DNA of 64,000 nucleotides from the NCBI GenBank assembly GCA_047495785.1, contig JBLDXI010000046.1, positions 372,001-436,000 on the forward strand. Direction: 5' to 3'. The position numbers and the translations under genes were made by a program. The notes below the pieces were generated by a model. The model ran no database searches. It was not told where the DNA came from and saw only the letters and a program-made list of their open reading frames with translations. This DNA comes from Lepidodermella squamata. Its lineage: Eukaryota; Gastrotricha. The first letter of the stretch is position 1, and each line of letters starts with the position of its first letter. Of this stretch, positions 1 to 9,960 are shown one piece after another.

Positions 1-347
1 ACAGCTTATTTTTTCGAATTTCACGCACTCCGTTCTCTATGAAGGTGAAAATCGCAAATTTCACGCGAAATTCTCTGCGCACGGATAAAGGTGGATTTTT
101 TATTACACGAAATCTTGGTGTTCAAAGTTGTACTCCGCTGTTCAAAGTTGTACTTTTGGGGTACCCCTTGCCAAATCCTTACGCTTGCGAATTTCCGAGA
201 ATAAAAAATATCAGGATGCTACGCAAGGCGGCCCCTATCGAACTACGTTGAAAACCCGACCAAAATCGCATCTGTTGAACTTACACAGCACATTTAAATT
301 TGCATGGACGTATGTGTTCAAAGTTGTACCGGATTACGGATTACGGT
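1..347. mobile_element. DNA transposon end, ACCGTAATCC family (partial)
   Basis: This is the right-hand part of an element whose fuller copy lies at 44562-45478. The two share the paired motif TTCAAAGTTGTAC (near 120-155 and 320-330) and end in the same inverted terminus, GTACCGGATTACGG. The left part lies outside the window. It has no plausible coding capacity. It sits in what should be an intron of the lectin gene that starts at 1973. The terminal sequence is partly duplicated here (GGATTACGGATTACGG). Confidence 0.7.
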
Positions 348-409
348 ATAACCAAATAAACAGAAAAGTTACTGTAGCAGAAAAACAACTTACAGGAGCC
401 AGTGCTAAC

Positions 410-1973
410 CGGGTTATAGAGTCCCCAAAATGGCGAGTTCATGTCAACAAGACTCATATCGTCCTCCCATCTGAAGCTCGCGACGAGGCCGATGAAAGCC
501 TTAGTCGTGCCTAAAACTTGATTAGCGGCGTCTAGATCAGCCTGAGTTTTGATCGTTGCCAGTTGTCCGCCTTCGCTTCGACAAGCCAGTACTTTAGAAC
601 GGAAGGATGCAGAATCGACGGACAGAAAGTAACGGTTCAAGTCACGCAGACATGCCGCGTAATTGTCAGCAAATTTCGTCGAGTTTGAGTAGGTTTTCAC
701 CTGCATTTTAAACAAAAATGTATGACAATATCCTGAAACGGAAGATCGTGAAAAGAAATGTACCGACAATTTTAAAAATTTTGAAATTATGAGACACGTT
801 GTACATCCAACTTACAATTGTTGCTCCGTTCGGGCAGAGGTTGTAACATTTCTTGCCGTTTGAAGTGTCGCACTGAACAGCATTCTGAAAAATTAAAATT
901 GGACATTTTAGTATTTCAATTCAAGCTTTCTTACCCATGATAAGCACGTAGCTCTGTTTCTGTAGATGCCCGTGGAAAATTCTTCGGTTTCATTAGCTAG
1001 GCAGCGGGTTCTGTTCAGTCGACAACCGGTAAATTCCCGAGTAGCAGGGTTGAAGCATCGGATGTGAGGTTTTACAGAGTCGGCAAGATCACCTGGGAAG
1101 AAGCACAACCAAGAAAATTCGGAATTAAAATTCTTGAAAAAATGCATCACTCACTGTTGACATTACCCAGGCATGCGTCCAAGTTTGCCAATCCCGTCAA
1201 TTTTTTTGTCTAATTTGAAACATATATTTTGATCAAATAGTTAATTTTTTGTCCTGTTACCGTATTGACTGGACATGAAAACGAACTCGGCACGCAGCTA
1301 ACAAACTTCTGGCTGGGATCAACGCATGAATCGACTTTGAGGTTCTATGAGAAGTTCATGTAAATAGATGAAATAAAATTGATGGATGTTTTCACCGTTA
1401 GTGAGTTGAGGTCATTCGCGCAAGCCACCAAGTTTGTCTTGAATGGATATGCGCCATTGTAAGAACCGCCAACCTAGATAACATATTAACAAAGTAAAAA
1501 GTTACAAGTCAGTACGAAAAAAGTACTATTTTAAAATCTAAAAATTAGAAAAAAAATAATTCTGTAAAATAAGTAGTACCATTTTCCAAATTCTTAGCAA
1601 TTTCAACCCGCAATTTCAATCAAAAACAAACATTGTGACCATAAAATTCCCACCATGATTTCGGTAAATTTTCCACATCCAGGATTGCCAGGTCGGCAGG
1701 TTGCTGCATTAGTTGAAAAGCCATAGCACAATCTAGCAGTCTGCGGGTGGAAAAAGGAAATCCAAGATCGAAAAATTTATACCCTTCTACTTTGGACTAT
1801 CCATGTGTGTTCAAAATTACCTGATATTCGCGCAAGAGAGAACAACCGCTGGGTAGCTAGCGGCAATCAGTGAATCGGTCGTCGAACTGCGAGAAGCAAC
1901 GAGCCCACTGTCCACATAGTACAAGCTGGCTAGCAGCAAAGATCGCGGCCAATATTTCGAGTATTAATTTCAT
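410..1973 (-). CDS. Secreted cysteine-rich protein with C-type lectin domain (3' end outside window, in-frame stop in exon 1)
   Basis: Eight exons can be read: 1821-1973, 1654-1740, 1396-1473, 1261-1344, 1167-1209, 935-1092, 816-884 and 410-700. All have GT-AG borders and compatible phases. Exon 1 gives a signal peptide (MKLILEILAAIFAASQLVLC). Exons 2-7 encode cysteine-rich extracellular sequence with spaced Cys pairs and N-glycosylation sites. Exon 8 resembles a C-type lectin domain (CRSEGGQLATI near its middle, FIGL, WEDD, then WGLYNP at the donor). The domain should be completed by an exon to the left, beyond the transposon at 1-347. Anomaly: the phase-consistent frame carries a TAG at 1857-1859 (codon 39), although the codons after it keep the cysteine pattern. 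So this is either a nonsense allele, a young pseudogene or a sequence error. The cysteine-rich part is not assigned to a named family. Confidence 0.6.
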
Positions 1974-2054
1974 TTGTTTACGATAACTAAAACCGTGAAA
2001 GAGCACATTTACAAAAACCATTTTGAAAAAATGATAAATTGAATCCAAGTCCAA

Positions 2055-3422
2055 GTTATCTCAGCTTCCTGGGTGAGATATGATTCTTACTCAGTTTTAA
2101 AAGCTGAATATTATGGTCGAAAAATTTCGATTATTACGTAAGCGGAAAGCTGCTTAAGTACGAATATCAAATAACGCGTACTTATTTAAGTACGAATATC
2201 CACTCCGAATTTGATTTTAAGTAAACAGATTGCTTTTTCCAACTGAACTGAATTACAACCTAAAAACTAAAAACGCATTTTTTACGCGTGTCGAAAGTCT
2301 TTCAAGCCGAAGGAAATTCAAAATGAATGACCAGTTGGAAGGGGCATTGAGATTGCCAATACACGAACTTAAACGGATAAGTTATTAGCGTCAACGGTTC
2401 CGAAGCTGTGAGCTCACCCCTCAGGTGTGAGTTTAGCACATCTTAACCGTTATTTTGCATTGAATTACCAGGAGCCGGGTTGACCAATGAAGCTGGCGAA
2501 CAATTGAATCAGTGAATAACGCAGACTCTTGGGAACCCAGCAAAAGCGTCCCAATCTGACGCTTAATTTTTTGAATTAACTGTGGCCAACTAGCCGATGG
2601 AGGCTTAGATTAGGGGTAATTCTCTGAAGGCTGGTAAACCATCGACGCCAGCGGTTCATGCAATCTTTCAAAGCTTCACACAACAGTTTTTTAGGGTCCA
2701 AAAACTGAGTCCTTTAGCCAAGGTTCTAGTACTAGCTTTAAGCATCTTTGCACTAAATTCGCCAAATTCTTTGCAATTTCGGCGCCTTCGGTTTTAGATC
2801 GATAGTGATGCCCTGAACCTAGGATTTTGTATTTTAGCAACATGGTAGCCTAAGCTACGTAGAAAAATTATTGATGTTGGGTTCCGAGACGGCTGAACGG
2901 TCTGAAAAATCACCTGGATAAGTAAAATCGATACTTGGAATTGATATCGGCTCTGCAGGCTGTTTAACTCACGAACTGACCGCTTCAAGTGCAAAATACG
3001 CGTAATATGAAGATCTACCGGTTGGGCATGATAGCAAAAATTTCAGTGAAGACATGAAACTCATATTTAGTGGAAATCTATTGCTGGAGTCTCAAAAATA
3101 GTGCTGGAACCCTAGATTTAGGGTGCACACGTGCCATGGCCGATTCTTTATACTTAATTATAGCTCTGAAAAAATGAATTTTATCCAAGAGGACATTCAT
3201 CAGAATATTCGGGCGATGCAGATACCACGAAGGCTGCATTTGCGGTATAAAACAGTCGTGAGCGCTATCCGGCATGCCAATCAAAGCAGCATGTGATCAA
3301 AGCTGAAAACGAACCGAGCTCAGATTTATTCATTATTAATGACTATTTTCCCCTGCACGAGTAAAATTCTTTAATTTTACGGCAAATGTTTCTTTTCGTG
3401 CAAAAAGCGTAGTTTTCTCGGT
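2055..3422. other. Intergenic, no gene seen
   Basis: No exon-like open frame with splice signals stands out. Between 2150 and 2205 the motif TTAAGTACGAATATC occurs twice. TATAAAA at 3246-3252 is about 170 bp before the plus-strand gene at 3423 and could be its promoter, but the spacing is longer than in the paralogue at 56357. Confidence 0.4.
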
Positions 3423-5557
3423 ATGAAATCAACTATAATATCTGTCATCTGCCTGCTACGCTGCCTGGTGAATGGCCAGCTGTACATTGCACAATTCAAG
3501 TATAATCAAGTTACAAATTTTCCAAATTTGGTTGCGTTTTGGCCGTTCAATGAGTTGTTCGGCACGCGGGACGTATCTGGCAATTCGGTGGACGCGGCTT
3601 TCAAAACAAACATGGGTGTCTTGACCCAGGGACCGTTCGGAGCAAACGATACAGCCTGGGAGACGAACAAAGCTGACAATACAAGTTGGATCGAAATCAA
3701 CGACACAAGGATCGACCTGGGTACGTCTTCATTCACAATCGCTGGTTTCGTTGTTGCTCCGATGAAAGGTTGCATTTTTGAATGGTACGCAAGTGGAAAT
3801 TTCAGAGGTCAGTTGTTGCGTTATAATGGAAACAATGGGACCGATCTCACGCCTAATTTCCTATATGCCGCCAATCGTAATGTGGGCGCTGCGCAAGTTG
3901 CATGTAATTTCTCAACATGGCAGTTCGTTGCGCTTGTTTACAACGCCGCCAACTCATCGCTGTACGGTGTCTGCGATACAGCATTCAGCGGAAGAGTTTA
4001 CCAGAATGCATCATCTCTACCGCCAACCAGCTCACTTTTAGGCTTGGCAAGAAGGAATCAGTTAGTTGTGATTAATATAGGTAATATCGATGATAGCTAA
4101 TATTTTAATGATCTCTATCTAGGCCAACAAGTGGCATTGCATCATATAATATGAAGTTCGCCTGTGTTTCACTTCACAACGCTGCTCTTCCCTTTGCAGC
4201 CATGACAGTTTTGAGACAACAATGCCAGCTTATCAATCGTAAGAAAAACTGTTGTTTTCAGTGATAGTTGTGATCGGGTGAGATGGTGGTATTTTGCTAG
4301 CATTTCTCTTGTGGCGAAAATCGCCAATGTTAAATCCACCTTAAAAAATTAATGGGTGAAATATAAAACTACTAAGACGCGCTGAGACCATTGAGATAAG
4401 ACCGATCAATGTGTGCTTAAAACAGAAATTACGTGCGCCCCGAATTGCCAACCTGCATCATGTGTTGGGGATCTGTCCCGCCCTCGTGGCTACACATGCA
4501 CATGTCAGGCAGGTTGGACTGGGCGGGACTGCAGCAAGCGTAAGTTGGAACGATTCTTTCCTATTTGATCAGTCTGAAATCTACGTCATGTTGCAGCTAC
4601 TTGTACTCCAGCCTGTGGCATGGGAGGTAACTGCACGGCTAAGGACATCTGCACATGTGCGCCAGGGTGGACTGGTGGGCTTTGCGACACACGTAGTTTC
4701 TTTAGTAATGTATTGCGAGAATCAAACGATTGTATAAATTATTGCAGCTATATGCCCGGCTGGTTGTGCAAACGGCGGAACGTGTGTTCGTCCCAATCGA
4801 TGCATCTGCACTTCGGACTGGAAGCCGCCAGATTGTCTAACGCGTTAGTCATCTCTTATCTGAATATTTTGCGAAATTTCTCTTCCTAAATTTGGATGCC
4901 CAAAAGCTAAGATGAGCGCACAAAATGAGCCAGAGCAAGGCAGAAAGTTGCGCGCGCACGTCCATTGTTCTCAGTTCAGAGCCAATCTGGCTTAACACGT
5001 TCAAGCCGACGGCCAACATAGGTGTTTGATAAGAGATATAGCAGGCCCGTCGCATTCTGATCGACCAGGGCGCGACGTGGTCGCTTTCGGTCGCCGTTAT
5101 TGGGGCCCGATTTTGGCCGGTCCGCGTGCAGTCGGTTAACGGAGCTTTACTGCTGTGCGCTTGGGGTTCTCTGAAAACGGGCCCGTATGCGCCGTATAGT
5201 GTAAATTTAACGAATTTGAACAAATCTCGTCTCACTTCACACGGGTCCACCGAGGTGTTGCCCAAGCACGGCTGAGAACAATAGGAACCAGCGGCCAAAC
5301 GGCTCATTTTTCGCCTACTGTCCAATGTCCAAATCATCCCCGAATACCAAAATTCAGCCTGTAAGACCTATTTCTACAGGCTGTTCTATTGTTTGATTTC
5401 ATTGAACCAACTTGCCAACAGCAACAACAATGAATTTCATTTAATTTGATGCCTATTTTAGCGGTCTGTGATAAAAACTGTTACCGTCGTGGTAGGTGTA
5501 TTGCTCCAAACGCGTGTGCCTGTAATTCTGGCTGGACAGGATTCAATTGCTTCAAGC
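3423..5557 (+). CDS. Secreted LamG-like / four-EGF protein
   Basis: Exons 3423-4060, 4123-4238, 4426-4539, 4597-4692, 4748-4843 and 5462-5557 join in phase. The protein starts with a signal peptide, then a concanavalin/LamG-like domain (FPNLVAFWPFNELFGTRDVS early on; CNFSTWQFVALVY in the second half) ending in QQCQLIN. Four EGF-like modules follow, one per exon, each with a C..C.C spacing and a GW.G or similar turn (TCTCQAGWTGRDC, CTCAPGWTGGLC, CICTSDWKPPDC, CACNSGWTGFNC). Every EGF exon has phase-1 borders. The same architecture and exon phases occur in the paralogue at 56357-58127. There the last EGF exon ends in a stop. Here the last exon either reads on to a stop at 5803-5805 or splices further, so the 3' end is open. 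Probably an extracellular adhesion or matrix protein; the ligand is unknown. Confidence 0.75.
4870..5445. other. Insertion-like block in an intron, with a 162-codon antisense open frame
   Basis: The intron between the third and fourth EGF exons is about 620 bp here, against 52 bp at the same place in the paralogue (57975-58026). The extra sequence is visibly richer in G+C than the flanking introns and is open on the minus strand from 5337 to 4849. The predicted peptide has a hydrophobic stretch (ALLWLILCAHLSF) but no domain I recognise. No terminal repeats were found. It may be a mobile element remnant or chance. Confidence 0.3.
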
Positions 5558-5564
5558 GTGAGTT

Positions 5565-5945
5565 TTATTTTGTCACTCCTTCTTTTCTTCTATCTAGTAC
5601 ATTTTCAGAGGTTTCAGGTAAGCATCAGGCTGTCGATTCATTGAAACTCCTTGAAGGCTTTGAAACATTTCAGCATGTCAAGTGGAGGGTTGTAATTAAA
5701 TTGAATAGAGGCAAATGTCAAATCAATAACTTGCATCTCATTACTCTGTGTTACCGTCACTTCAACTTTTCTTCTATCTGTTACATTTTCAGAGGTTTCA
5801 GGTAAGAATCGGGCTGTATGTTCGTTGAAACTCTTAAAGACTTGGGATTTTAGCAGCATGTCCAGCGAATGGTTGCAATTGAACCGAACTGCGGCAAACG
5901 CCTATTCAATAACTTGCATCTCATAGCTTTGTGTGCAGGTATAAC
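5565..5945. repeat. Tandem duplication of about 190 bp
   Basis: Two diverged copies lie head to tail. Each contains TTTTCTTCTATCT, then ACATTTTCAGAGGTTTCAGGTAAG, then TTGAAACTC and TCAATAACTTGCATCTCAT. Each copy therefore holds a possible 9-nt exon flanked by AG and GTAAG just downstream of the last EGF exon of the LamG-EGF gene. Confidence 0.6.
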
Positions 5946-6642
5946 ATCACTGCTTTGAATTTGGTTATGTCGACTTCAGTTTGAAACGCGATTTTCGAGA
6001 ATTTTCGAGAATTCATTCGTAGATTATTCTGAAACATCAAACGATACTTACATTAACGATGTGCTCGTCTGCGTGAAAATAAAGCTTGATTTGGTACCAC
6101 AGTTTGTTATCATATTCGGCAATCTGTAAGGAAAGCTTGGAGATTTGACATAACTTAGCAACACCACCAGACAAAATTCCCGGCCGGGAAAATGATACAA
6201 CGAAGGACGAATAAGTGCAGGAACTCGAATGAGCAGTTACATCAAAATTTTTTATTCGACGCTACTTCGATAACTTATGAATTGATAGCGAAACACTTCA
6301 TGATCTGATTTCCGAAACTAACTTGCTTATTCCCAATTCATGAACGAGAAATTATGACCGAGATATGCTTTGTTGAAGATAAGACTGGGCTAAGCCTTTG
6401 GCTTTTGGGCCTGTCTGGTTAAAAGTGATCTCGTACCCTTTTTTATTGGAAATTTCTGTTTGACACTCGGTTCAAAGAAATGATTAGGAGACAAATGAAT
6501 TTATTGTTTCAGTCGCTCATTTCCGTGACAATAAGTTCTCGCTTAATTCCCACAACTTTTCAGCTTTCACATCGTCCCTTGCAATGGTCCAAACATCGAC
6601 TGCTTTGGAATTTCTAAAATGAGGAATAAAATCGATTTCATC
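5946..6642. other. Intergenic, no gene seen
   Basis: AT-rich sequence without a supported exon. The retrotransposon body begins abruptly at about 6643. Confidence 0.4.
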
Positions 6643-8150
6643 GGTGTCCTCGCAGCGGCCTATTTCGTTACTCCCTACTGATGGCAAGATTCTCGAGGCA
6701 ATCATCGCCCGCTGGGTGAGCCAGGTGCTGGAGGACCAACATCTGTTGCCGGATAATCAATTCGCGTTTCGTGAGCACCGGTCTGCGGTGGACGTCCCTG
6801 TCCGCGTAGCCCACAGGGTGCACAAGGCTCGAGTGGATAAGCGCAAGGTGGTAGTTGTCGGCCTGGATGTCAAGGCCGCATACGACTCGGTATGGCATGC
6901 CGGTCTCGTCTACAAGCTTGGCCAGTTGCCCCTCCCGCGCAACCTGGTCGGATGGCTCGCCGACTATCTTCGAGATCGAAAGTTGCAAGCTCGCGTTGCG
7001 GGTTTTCTGAGCAGACAGGTCCAGCTGCAGTGCGGCGTGCCGCAAGGTTCCCCGCTGTCGCCCCTACTCTATGTCATCTACACTAGCGATCTTCTCCGGA
7101 CCCCCAGTGCCCCTGGCTGTGACTTGGATGCCTACGCTGATGACCTGACGGTTGTCGGTTCTGGTGCCTCGTTCCCCGAAGCTGAGATGTGTGCTCAGGC
7201 GGAAGTCGATCGCGTCGCCGCTTGGGCCTGCCTGTGGCGGCAGCAATTCAACGCCGCAAAGAGTGAGGTTGTCGCATTCTCCCGTCGTCCCCCCGGTGTG
7301 AGGCTCGTGCTTGGAGGCACTGTCATCCCGCAAGTCTCTGTACTTCGAATTCTGGGCATTCTGTTCGATGAGAAGTTGACCTGGAAGCCCCATATCGACC
7401 ATGTGCTCCATCGCTGTGGGAAAAATCTGTCGTGGTTCCGCTCGGTTGTCAGCCGGCCAGGGCTGTCTTTCCGGTGGCGCCGCACCGCCTACCTGGCGCT
7501 CGTCCGTTCCATCGCCACCTTCGGCTTCGTTTCCTTTGCGTCTGCTGCGAAGACGCAGCTCCGCCGCCTCGACGTGCTTCAGAATAACTGTCTGCGCGCC
7601 ATTCTCCATGTCCGTCTCGATGATCGTGTTCGTGTTAGTGCGCTGGAGCAGCGCTGTCGCCTGCCCAGTCTGTCCTCGCACTTACAAGCCGTCCAGTGCC
7701 GCTATGCCGACAACGTCGTACGCTTTGTGTTGCCGCTTCGCGAAGACATCGAGAATGTTCGGCTTTCCGCGTCGCCGCCTGTGAAGTCGCCTGTCTTCCT
7801 TCTCAACGCTCGCCTGCCGCCCGGCCCGCTCCCTGTCCCACAATGTTAGTCTCTCTCCTCTTTCTTCTTCCCCTTCCTGCTTATTTCCTTGTTTCTTCCT
7901 CTCCCGTCCTCTACCTTCCGTCTCTGCTGTCCTACCACTAATCACTAGCCTTCTGTCTTCTGCTGTGTATGATAATTCCGCTCCTTGTGATAATTTCAGT
8001 ATGTGCCCGTCCGGTGTTATGAGTGGCGCACTGTCCCGGACAAGCGCCTTTTCGTGATGTGCCTGCGCCTTTTTTCTTACCTTCCAAATTGTATATTTTC
8101 GTTCGTTTTATCTGGAAAAAAGGACAAAATAAAAAGCTTTTCGTTTTCGT
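6643..8150 (+). mobile_element. 5'-truncated non-LTR retrotransposon (copy 1)
   Basis: The element enters in the middle of the reverse transcriptase domain (QRPISLLPTDGKILEAIIARW) and runs through the rest of the ORF and a pyrimidine-rich 3' UTR to an A-rich end near 8150 (GACAAAATAAAAAGC). It is much richer in G+C than its surroundings. A second copy of the same family is at 40440-42125. Abrupt 5' truncation is the usual product of target-primed reverse transcription. No clear target-site duplication was found. Confidence 0.85.
6644..7849 (+). CDS. Reverse transcriptase C-terminal part of non-LTR element
   Basis: About 400 codons are open. Visible reverse-transcriptase blocks are the finger motif RPISLLP, the first catalytic aspartate in VVVGLDVKAAYDSVWH, GVPQGSPLSPLLYVIYTSDL, the active site DAYADDLTVVGSG, and the thumb region ILGILFDEKLTWKPHIDHVL. 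A jockey/CR1-type LINE is the likely class. The endonuclease domain and the start of the RT are missing, so this is not an autonomous element. The first codon is simply the truncation point, not a true start. The frame has no stops up to a TAG at 7847-7849, so insertion is probably recent. Confidence 0.85.
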   Translation: MSSQRPISLLPTDGKILEAIIARWVSQVLEDQHLLPDNQFAFREHRSAVDVPVRVAHRVHKARVDKRKVVVVGLDVKAAYDSVWHAGLVYKLGQLPLPRNLVGWLADYLRDRKLQARVAGFLSRQVQLQCGVPQGSPLSPLLYVIYTSDLLRTPSAPGCDLDAYADDLTVVGSGASFPEAEMCAQAEVDRVAAWACLWRQQFNAAKSEVVAFSRRPPGVRLVLGGTVIPQVSVLRILGILFDEKLTWKPHIDHVLHRCGKNLSWFRSVVSRPGLSFRWRRTAYLALVRSIATFGFVSFASAAKTQLRRLDVLQNNCLRAILHVRLDDRVRVSALEQRCRLPSLSSHLQAVQCRYADNVVRFVLPLREDIENVRLSASPPVKSPVFLLNARLPPGPLPVPQC

Positions 8151-8176
8151 TCATGCATATTTACGTGTAAGCAAAT

Positions 8177-9000
8177 TTACGTGAAGTAGCGACCGGAATA
8201 TTTTTCGATCCCAGGCTGAGTGGCGCAATAGATTGTTGTTTTAATGCCATCCGAAGGAGACGTTAACATGCAAGCAGCAAGCGGGCGCATTAATGACTGG
8301 AGGCATTGGCCACGATTTCTCATCAATTCAGTTTGAATAATGCCAGGATGGAGGCAGTAGACGGTGATGCCCGATTTCCGATCGCCGCCATTCAGCCGTT
8401 TCTCGAGTTCGCGAGTGAACAGAATGTTGGCGAGTTTCGATCGGCTGTACGCTGTCCAAGGGCCGTAGCTGCCCCGCTCGTAATTAGGATCATCGATTGG
8501 GAATCCCACTGGCCAGCAAAATTTGTAAGCCAAGGCTGCAACGATCACAATTCGAGCTGGAGCGGACCTAAGAAAGCGAACAGGCCGCGATATTATATAT
8601 TTCATGATTTCTTCAACAATTATAGAAAACCAACTTTTTCAGCAGATCAAGGAGGAGTTGGGTGAGTAGGAAATGGCCCAAATGGTTCGTCCCGAAGCTG
8701 ATTTCGAAGCCATCAGCTGTCATAGCTTTTTCACTCGGCCCGTAAACCGCTGCATTCTCGATCAGCACATGCAACTCAGGCTCCTGCGTATTCACTTCAG
8801 TGGCGAATTTACGAATCGAAGCTATCGATGCCAAGTCCAGGTTTCGAAGTGACAACCGCCGCTTCGTTTCCTCGTCATTGGTTATTCCGGCTTTTTCTCG
8901 GATGTATTGAACGGCTTCGGCAGCGGTTTGCATGTTTCGACACGCCATAATGACTCGTTTTGCGCCTTGCTTCACCAATTCGAGAACAGTCTCCCGAACA
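8177..9000 (-). pseudogene. Short-chain dehydrogenase/reductase (retinol dehydrogenase-like), truncated at both ends
   Basis: Two exons, about 8636-9000 and 8177-8567, join across a 68-bp intron. The sequence matches classical SDRs related to retinol dehydrogenases 11-14: ELVKQGAKRVIMACRN, LDLASIASIRKF, TNHLGHFLLTQLLLDLL, then AYSRSKLANILF (the YxxxK pair) and LHPGIIQTELMRN. Defects: the N-terminal TGxxxGIG cofactor-binding exon is absent; the NNAG motif reads ENAA; the catalytic serine region (normally V-S-S) reads IVAALAY, so the Ser is Ala; the upstream frame stops just before the first homologous residues. At the 3' side the frame ends at TAA 8177, next to the retrotransposon. Probably a non-functional relic. 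Confidence 0.7.
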
Positions 9001-9200
9001 GTGCAAGCTGGCTAGCAGCAAAGATCGCGCCCAATATAACAAATGTTGATTTCATTTATTTAAGGTAAATAAAGCGTGATGAATGCACGATTAAAAACAT
9101 TCAGTCGAATTGCGAGAAGCAACGAACCCACGGTCCACATAGTACAAGTTGGCTAGCAGCGAAGATTGCGGCCAATATCTCGAGTATTAATTTCATTTCT
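9001..9200 (-). repeat. Two stray copies of the lectin gene signal-peptide exon
   Basis: On the minus strand, 9003-9052 and about 9108-9198 repeat the first exon of the lectin gene at 1821-1973 (ATCTTTGCTGCTAGCCAGCTT; the second copy also has ATGAAATTAATACTCGAGAT). The first copy fuses directly to the dehydrogenase relic near 9000, in a different frame. The second copy diverges after the CGACTGA equivalent of codon 31. No downstream lectin exons follow either copy. Confidence 0.75.
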
Positions 9201-9269
9201 TGATGATATCTAAAAGCGTGATGAGCGCTGGATTACCAATTCAAGCGATGATAAATTCGGAGGAAACAT

Positions 9270-9305
9270 GAAATAAAATAATAAAATAAAATAAAATAAA
9301 ATAAT
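9270..9305. repeat. AATAA microsatellite
   Basis: Six or more imperfect AAATA units in a row. Confidence 0.8.
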
Positions 9306-9960
9306 TATTATAGTATTCGGGAAAAATCTAATACTAGCGTGCGATTCAATTTATTTCTGTGTTCGGACACATTTTTGACAAGTAAACAGGGGTGAACCAC
9401 GTGGATAACTTTCTCAATCTGGCACTAGATTCATTTTTTTGAAAAGCTGGCAAAAAAATTAGATTTTTCTTATATACCGTAACGAGTGGTAACTTTGGAC
9501 AAAACGTGTTTTTCGAACATTAAAAATCAGCCTTTACTCCCAAATTTTTGAAATTTTCACCAAAGGTGGGGACGGTGATTCTTGAATTTACTCAAAATTT
9601 TGAGAATTTTGAGAATTTTACCTGACCTTTGGCTAATTAATATGTGTTCCGGTAACTTTGGACAATTAGAGGGTAGTTTTGGACACTCATTTGCATATGC
9701 AATTTCATTGTGAATTATCTGTTTCAAAAGTGTCTAAAAGTGTCTAAAAGTGTCCAAAATTACCCCAATTTTCACCTGTTTTTCAGGTTAATGCCCTGCT
9801 AAAACGCGTCGACGGATTGCCATTTTTTCTTCGATTATAGGGAGAGTAAATATAGGAGAATACTCATGCCAACTTTTTCTTGAAAACTGATCGACTTTTA
9901 AAAAGATAGAAGGGGGGTCCCAAAACGGCACCCAAAGTCTAAGGACTCAGCTAATGTCAT

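Noticed and set aside
7064-7681. Minus-strand 205-codon frame over the retrotransposon
   Set aside because: Antisense shadow of the reverse transcriptase reading frame.
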